Shown here in pieces: positions 60,760 through 64,000 of a DNA stretch of 64,000 nucleotides; the first letter of the stretch is position 1; each line of letters starts with the position of its first letter. The notes beneath the pieces are model-generated. The model was not told where the DNA came from and made no database searches. It was given only the letters and a program-made list of their open reading frames with translations. Both the position numbers and the translations under genes were made by a program. This DNA comes from Duganella sp. BuS-21 (lineage in GTDB: Bacteria > Pseudomonadota > Gammaproteobacteria > Burkholderiales > Burkholderiaceae_D): the NCBI GenBank assembly GCA_041874725.1, contig CP097466.1, forward strand, positions 2,480,001-2,544,000, written 5' to 3'.

Positions 60760-62208
60760 ATGTTCGCCATCGACCGCTCCTCGCCCATTCCCCTGTCCAC
60801 GCAGATTGAGGCCGCATTGCGCCAGCTGGTTGAAGGCAGGACGTTGCCGGGCGGCGCCAGGCTGCCCTCGATACGCCAGCTCGCCACTCAGCTGGCGGTC
60901 AGCACCAACACCGTGGTGGTGGCCTATGACAGGCTGGTGGCGTCAGGCGTTATTGAAGCCCATGGCACGGCCGGCTTCTACGTCCGCGCCGCCGGTGAGG
61001 CCGGCACGGAGATACCCGACGAAGTCGCCTTGGAAGCGGGCGAGGAACAGGAACCGGTCTGGCTGGTGCAGCAGGCCAACGACCAGCGTGCCGGCGTGCT
61101 GCAGGCCAGCAGCGGCGCCTTGCCGCCCACCTGGCTGCAGGATGCCGTGCCGGCCAGCGTCGTGCAGAAAGCCCTGTCGCGCAGCGCCGCCGGCATGGCG
61201 TCGCGCTGTCCGCCGCAGGGCTTGCCGGCGCTGCGCGAGCATATCGCACTGATGTTGCGCGGCATCGGCGTGGCCTGCGACGCCGGCCACATCCTCACCA
61301 CCTTCGGCGGCACCCATGCGATCGATCTGATCTGCCGCAGCTTCCTGCAGCCCGGCGATACCGTACTGGTGGAAGACCCCGGCTACTTCCTGATGTTCGG
61401 CCGTCTGCGGCAGGATGGCATCCGCCTGGTGCCGGTCACGCGCCGCGCCGACGGCCTGGACCTCGATGAACTGGAGGCCGCCTGCCGCGACTATCGGCCG
61501 CGCCTGCTGTTCATGCAGACCGCCCTGCACAATCCCACCGGCTGGAGCAGCAGCGCCGCCAACCTGCACAAGGTCTTGATCCTGGCGCAGCAGCACGGTT
61601 TCCTGATCGCCGAAGACGACGTGCACGGCCATTTCCAACAGGGGCACAGCACGCGGCTGGCGTCGCTGGCCGGGCTCGACGGCGTGATCTACTACTCCAG
61701 CTTTTGCAAGGCGCTGAGTCCGGCGTTGAGGATGGGCTATCTGGCCGCCGCGCCGGCCTTGCTCAAGGTGCTGATGCGCACCAAGATTCATTCGATCATG
61801 ACGCTGCCCGCGCTGAACGAATACGTGCTGCTGGAAGTGCTCCGGGCCGGCAACCTGCGCAAGCATCTGGAGCGCCTGCAGCGCAAGATCATCGCGGCGC
61901 GCAACGCCAGCATGCGCCAGTTGACGGCCGCCGGCGTGCGCTTCGAGCAGCCCGGCGATGCCGGCATTTTCCTGTGGGGCACCATGCCGGAGGGCCTCGA
62001 CGTCGACCTGCTGGTGCAGGATGCCTACCGCAACAAGATCCTGCTGATGCGCGGCGCCGCCTTCTCGGCGAACGACACGCCCGACCAGCATATCCGCTTC
62101 AATGTCGCGTTCAGCCAGCATCCAAGGCTGAGTGCCTATCTGCAGGAACGCTTGCAGGCGATGGCGGGCGCGCGTTGTTATTTTTCGGCTAGAATGCAGA
62201 AAAATTAA
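60760..62208 (+). CDS. MocR-type regulator (GntR HTH fused to PLP aminotransferase fold)
   Basis: The 482-aa protein starts with a GntR winged helix (IEAALRQLVEGRTLPGGARL, then LAVSTNTVVVAYDRLVASGV, about 12-75) and continues into a fold-type I aminotransferase domain. The PLP Lys lies in YYSSFCKALSPALRMGYL (about 317), with FMQTALHNPTGWS and AEDDVHGHFQ. MocR proteins sense amino-acid or PLP adducts and usually control neighbours, here the LysE exporter, probably through the repeat at 60077-60102. Confidence 0.92.
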   Translation: MFAIDRSSPIPLSTQIEAALRQLVEGRTLPGGARLPSIRQLATQLAVSTNTVVVAYDRLVASGVIEAHGTAGFYVRAAGEAGTEIPDEVALEAGEEQEPVWLVQQANDQRAGVLQASSGALPPTWLQDAVPASVVQKALSRSAAGMASRCPPQGLPALREHIALMLRGIGVACDAGHILTTFGGTHAIDLICRSFLQPGDTVLVEDPGYFLMFGRLRQDGIRLVPVTRRADGLDLDELEAACRDYRPRLLFMQTALHNPTGWSSSAANLHKVLILAQQHGFLIAEDDVHGHFQQGHSTRLASLAGLDGVIYYSSFCKALSPALRMGYLAAAPALLKVLMRTKIHSIMTLPALNEYVLLEVLRAGNLRKHLERLQRKIIAARNASMRQLTAAGVRFEQPGDAGIFLWGTMPEGLDVDLLVQDAYRNKILLMRGAAFSANDTPDQHIRFNVAFSQHPRLSAYLQERLQAMAGARCYFSARMQKN

Positions 62209-62221
62209 CTCGTGAGAACCT

Positions 62222-62725
62222 ATGAAATCCTTCGCCGCATTCCTGATCTCCACCATGCTGGCCGGCGCGGTGCACGCCGCCACGCCGACTCCCGATGCCA
62301 GCCAGGTCAAGGCCGCGCATGACCTGATGGCCTCCATGCAGGCCGAGAAGATGATGCGCATGACCGCCGGCATGAGTCAGTACGCGTCGCCGGCCCAGCG
62401 CAAGGAAGTGATGGACAAGGTCATCAAGCTTGATCCGGAAATGGTCTACACCCGCCTGGCGACGCCAGTGGCCAAGTTGCTGAGCACCGAAACCTCGCTT
62501 GAAATGACCAAGTTCTACCAATCGAGCTACGGCAAGAAAATCCTGCAGAGCACCTACAACAGCGGCGCCAGCTTCGGCCCGAGCACGCCCAAGCCCACCG
62601 CCGCCGAACAGGCCGAGCTGAAGAAGCCGGCCTACGTCAAGGCCAGCAAGGAATTCAAGGCCAACGAGCAAGCCATCAATCACGAAACCTTCGTGCTGCT
62701 GAAGTCCGTCATCAACGGCAAATGA
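62222..62725 (+). CDS. Secreted DUF2059-like protein
   Basis: The 167-aa protein has a signal peptide (MKSFAAFLISTMLAGAVHA, cleavage before ATPTPDASQ) and a helical mature part: VKAAHDLMASMQAEKMMRMT, LSTETSLEMTKFYQSSYGKK and LQSTYNSG. The LMxxMxxxK and MTKFYxSxxGKK features are like the C-terminal part of DUF2059 proteins. No catalytic residues are evident. Its stop overlaps the next start by ATGA. Confidence 0.65.
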   Translation: MKSFAAFLISTMLAGAVHAATPTPDASQVKAAHDLMASMQAEKMMRMTAGMSQYASPAQRKEVMDKVIKLDPEMVYTRLATPVAKLLSTETSLEMTKFYQSSYGKKILQSTYNSGASFGPSTPKPTAAEQAELKKPAYVKASKEFKANEQAINHETFVLLKSVINGK

Positions 62726-64000
62726 GCGCGCAGCGCGCAGTGACGTTGGCCGCAACCGCCTTGTCGGGCGCGGCGTGGTGGTTCGGCACCGGCCTGGAAC
62801 CCATCGCCTGGCTCACCTGGCTGGCGCCGCTGCCCTTGCTGCTGCTGGCGCCGCGCTTGCGCTGGGGGACGGCGGCGTTGGCCGCGTTCGCCGCCGGCGC
62901 CTGCGCGGGCTTGAATCAATGGGACTACGCGACCCGCGTGATCGGCCTGCCGGCCGGCGTCGGACTGATGGTGACCGCCGGCGCCGGCCTGGCATTTTCG
63001 CTGCGTCTGATGCTGTTCCGCCGCCTGTGGCTGGCCGGGCGTCCCGCCAGCGCCATGCTGGCCTTTGCCGCGCTGGCCGTGGTGCTGGAATACGCCAACG
63101 CACGGCTGTCTCCACACGGCACTTTCGGCAGCCTGGCCTACAGCCAGATGGAGGTGCTGCCGATCCTGCAGCTGGCCAGCCTGGGCGGACTCTGGGCCAT
63201 CACCTTCGTGGTGCAACTGGCGCCGGCTGCGCTGGCCTTGGCGGTGCTGCCTGGCGAGGACCGCCGTCGCCGCGTCACGGCGGCGGCGTGCGCGCTGGCG
63301 CTGATGGCCGCCGGCTGCGGCTACGGCCTGCTGCGCCTGCAACAGCCTGCCAGCGGTAGCGCGCGCATCGGGCTGGCGTCCTTGCCCGGCCCGACGCGGC
63401 CGAACCTGCAAACCTCGGAAGGGCAGGTGCAGCTACAACGCTACCTGCGCGTGATCGACACGCTGGCCGCGCAAGGCGCGCGGACCATCGTGCTGCCTGA
63501 AACCATCGTGACGGCCGGCGACGCGGCGATACCGGAGCTGGTCGCCAGCGCGGCGCGGCTGGGCGTTACCATCGCGGCGGGTGTGGCCACCGGCGGCGGC
63601 AACCGGGCGCTGGCCTACACGCCGGCAGCGGTGGCGCCGGTCGGCTACGCCAAGCACCATTTGATTCCGGGCCTGGAAGACCAATACCGGCCGGGCACGG
63701 CCTACGCCATGCTGCCGGCCACCCGGAGCGGCCTGGCAGTTTGCAAGGACATGGATTTCCACGACACCGGCGCGGCCTATGCGGCCCTGCACGCCAATCT
63801 GCTGCTGGTGCCGGCATGGGATTTCGGCGTGGACGGCTGGCTGCACGGCCGCATGGCCGTCATGCGCGGTGTCGAGAGTGGTTTCGCGGTGGCGCGCGCC
63901 GCCTTGCGCGGCAACCTCACGCTATCGGACGATCGCGGCCGCATCGTGGCCGATACCGACGATGCACGCGGCGATGCGCAACTGGTCGCCAGCGTGCCCT
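62722..64000 (+). CDS. Membrane nitrilase / apolipoprotein N-acyltransferase-like protein (3' end outside the window)
   Basis: An open frame of 426 codons runs to the window edge from ATG 62722 (4-nt overlap with the preceding gene). The first about 215 residues form six or more transmembrane helices. The periplasmic nitrilase domain follows, with its triad visible: E260 in IVLPETIVT, K311 in YAKHHLIPG and C341 in LAVCKDMDFHDTG. The Lnt acyltransferase that finishes lipoproteins has this layout, but VCKDMDF and the short membrane part differ from classical Lnt, so it may be a paralogue for another acyl transfer. Confidence 0.8.
   Translation, partial: MSAQRAVTLAATALSGAAWWFGTGLEPIAWLTWLAPLPLLLLAPRLRWGTAALAAFAAGACAGLNQWDYATRVIGLPAGVGLMVTAGAGLAFSLRLMLFRRLWLAGRPASAMLAFAALAVVLEYANARLSPHGTFGSLAYSQMEVLPILQLASLGGLWAITFVVQLAPAALALAVLPGEDRRRRVTAAACALALMAAGCGYGLLRLQQPASGSARIGLASLPGPTRPNLQTSEGQVQLQRYLRVIDTLAAQGARTIVLPETIVTAGDAAIPELVASAARLGVTIAAGVATGGGNRALAYTPAAVAPVGYAKHHLIPGLEDQYRPGTAYAMLPATRSGLAVCKDMDFHDTGAAYAALHANLLLVPAWDFGVDGWLHGRMAVMRGVESGFAVARAALRGNLTLSDDRGRIVADTDDARGDAQLVASVP

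Overview
The window is a roughly 64 kb piece of a high-GC betaproteobacterial chromosome. The gene content fits the family Oxalobacteraceae (Duganella/Massilia/Janthinobacterium type): a hemC-hemD-hemX-hemY operon, a long RpoD, serS next to tRNA-Ser genes, GTCATTCCCGCG-type hairpin repeats, and large TonB receptors paired with a tryptophan halogenase. The genus is an inference from gene content, not from a database search.

Layout. Positions 1-4558 are visibly lower in GC and look like an accessory island. It holds a six-gene leftward run (two lipoproteins, a flagellin, a 120-aa unknown, a 41-aa membrane peptide and a HAD-type protein cut by the window edge), a double-HTH regulator with 15-bp iterons in front of it, and a complete YgjP-like metallopeptidase. 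The island border falls inside a resident copy of the same metallopeptidase gene, which is cut at its HExxH motif. From 4949 the core begins: a ModE-controlled molybdate operon (modABC-modE with a clear Mo-box), a KGG stress protein, a CurA-type reductase, purU-yaeQ, an amidohydrolase, an Rpn-family pseudogene, an aldehyde dehydrogenase, a DUF2807 protein, a truncated RlmI, a lone PilT/PilU-like ATPase, two c-type cytochromes, an RNase D-like exonuclease with a ProQ-domain protein, and rpoD with a candidate small RNA in front.

Positions 24-38 kb hold ppc, divergent from the heme operon hemCDXY, then a persulfide dioxygenase-rhodanese fusion, ppa, a Crp-like regulator, a FemAB-like protein, nadE and a P-II gene. 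Positions 38.5-49 kb form a nutrient or secondary-metabolism block: arylsulfate sulfotransferase, TonB receptor and sulfatase, followed by tryptophan halogenase and a 1018-aa TonB receptor behind a LacI-type operator. Positions 49-64 kb are housekeeping: TRIC channel, Smr protein, trxB, ftsK-lolA-rarA, a hydrolase, serS with two identical tRNA-Ser(CGA) genes, a LysE exporter with a MocR regulator, and a nitrilase/Lnt-like protein cut by the right edge.

The most unusual material is non-coding. A 134-bp element with perfect 19-bp terminal inverted repeats occurs twice (133/134 identical). Each copy is inserted in a rho-independent terminator and flanked by a 10-12 bp target duplication. Next to the second copy is a 100-nt RNA-like structure. 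It begins and ends like tRNA-Ser, including CCA, but its interior is replaced by a different set of nested helices. Several further palindromic repeat families sit between genes, and one is inserted in frame in the 5' end of lolA.
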